A DNA stretch of 7,140 nt from Sphingomonadales bacterium (GTDB lineage Bacteria > Bacteroidota > Bacteroidia > UBA7662). The notes below the pieces were generated by a model, which did not search any database, was not told where the DNA came from, and saw only the letters and a program-made list of their open reading frames with translations. Within the stretch, counting starts at the first letter, position 1. Each line of letters begins with the position of its first letter. The stretch is taken from positions 1-7,140 of the forward strand of contig VHAW01000088.1 in the NCBI GenBank assembly GCA_016872225.1. Direction: 5' to 3'. A program made the position numbers and the translations under genes. This document shows positions 6,753-7,140 of this stretch, in pieces.

Positions 6753-7140
6753 CTAACGCGTGGAACGGTCGTTGAGATTAATCTCTCGCCGAAAAAGCAA
6801 CGAACGGGCATCCAGCCCACCGGTTTCCGTTCCAAAATGCAAAGCATTGTCCAACAAAGCTGCCAACAAATTGTGGGGCCTTTCGACTGCGTAGATATCC
6901 CCCGTAAAATGCAGGTTAATGTCCTCCATCGAAGCCGCCTATGCGCGGCCTTCACCGGTTGCGCCGCCTTTGATCCAAAAAACCGGACTCAAGGAAGGCT
7001 CCCGCAGTGCCGCTGCCGCCCGTACCCCGATACGGTTCAAGCCGTCCAGCAAACCCAAGGTGCAGGTGGTTTTGCCTTCGCCTGCCGGGGTTAGGCTGAT
7101 GGCCGAAACTAAAACCGGTTTGCCACGCTTCTCTTCCGCC
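6753..7140 (-). pseudogene. fhs: Formate-tetrahydrofolate ligase (fhs) remnant, nonsense mutation and 3' truncation; 5' end outside window
   Basis: Intact enzyme: ATP-dependent ligation of formate to tetrahydrofolate, giving 10-formyl-THF in one-carbon metabolism. Read on the minus strand from 7139, one frame carries the family's diagnostic blocks: the P-loop TPAGEGKTT (7065-7091), then ALREPSLSPVFWIKGG, MEDINLHFTGD (6897-6929), NLLAALLDN, and INLNDRSTR before a TAG at 6753-6755. An amber codon at 6939-6941 interrupts the frame exactly where the family has Gln in GGGYAQVVPMED; a single C-to-T change (CAG to TAG) explains it. Nearby conserved residues are also changed (GPVFGIKGGAAGGGY has become SPVFWIKGGATGEGR), which argues for relaxed selection rather than a sequencing slip. 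Intact FTHFS has about 555 residues. Here 127 sense codons are visible, with perhaps 50 residues upstream outside the window, and everything after NDRxxR is lost. No frameshift is seen, so the decay is probably recent. Confidence 0.9.

Noticed and set aside
6753..6941. Recoding of TAG as a sense codon (for example Gln), which would make the fhs fragment readable through the amber at 6939-6941.
   Set aside because: No intact gene here ends in TAG (five end in TAA, one in TGA), which made the idea worth a look. But reading through the second TAG at 6753 gives no FTHFS-like sequence, conserved residues next to the first TAG are also changed, and the enzyme's C-terminal part is absent. Decay explains everything.
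6749..6955. A 68-codon minus-strand frame starting with ATG, and an 85-codon plus-strand frame at 6837-7094, as candidate small genes.
   Set aside because: Both overlap the fhs remnant in other frames. The conserved FTHFS motifs are in the frame that ends at 6753, so these are shadows.

Overview
The window looks like a piece of a Bacteroidota chromosome. Three things support this. DUF4270 is a lipoprotein family I know only from that phylum. The short, N-terminal-only 'glycogen/starch synthase' is of the type found there. Intact genes lack Shine-Dalgarno sequences, and two of them are preceded by a TAnnTTTG box of the Bacteroidota sigma-A type. I cannot place it below phylum level. All six intact genes are single-copy housekeeping or envelope types, and I see no insertion sequence, CRISPR array, tRNA or phage gene.

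Left half (about 1-2362), minus strand: a pantothenate operon, transcribed right to left. panC (pantothenate synthetase) is followed by panD (aspartate decarboxylase, which makes the beta-alanine used by PanC). A multi-membrane flippase-like YbhN/LPG_synthase_TM protein comes next, with its start codon overlapping the panD stop (TAATG). Another reading frame may begin at 51 and run off the window. Right half (2501-6708), plus strand: a divergent set. It comprises a 273-residue GT5 N-terminal-domain protein, a DUF4270 lipoprotein overlapping it by 4 nt (GTGA), and glmS, which makes glucosamine-6-phosphate for peptidoglycan and LPS. The divergent intergenic region (2363-2500) carries a promoter-like TATTTTTG box for the plus-strand genes and a perfect 14-bp palindrome just ahead of panC. 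The same octamer recurs upstream of glmS.

Right edge (6753-7140), minus strand: a broken formate-tetrahydrofolate ligase (fhs) gene convergent with glmS. Family motifs are plain on both sides of an in-frame amber codon, which sits where the family normally has Gln. Homology stops after the NDRxxR motif, about 45 bp from the glmS stop, so roughly the last two thirds of the enzyme are missing. A 9-bp perfect inverted repeat fills the junction.

I found no convincing new defence or mobile system. The points most worth checking are the fhs remnant, the apparently non-catalytic GlgA-like protein linked to a surface lipoprotein and glmS, and the uncertain start of the DUF4270 lipoprotein.
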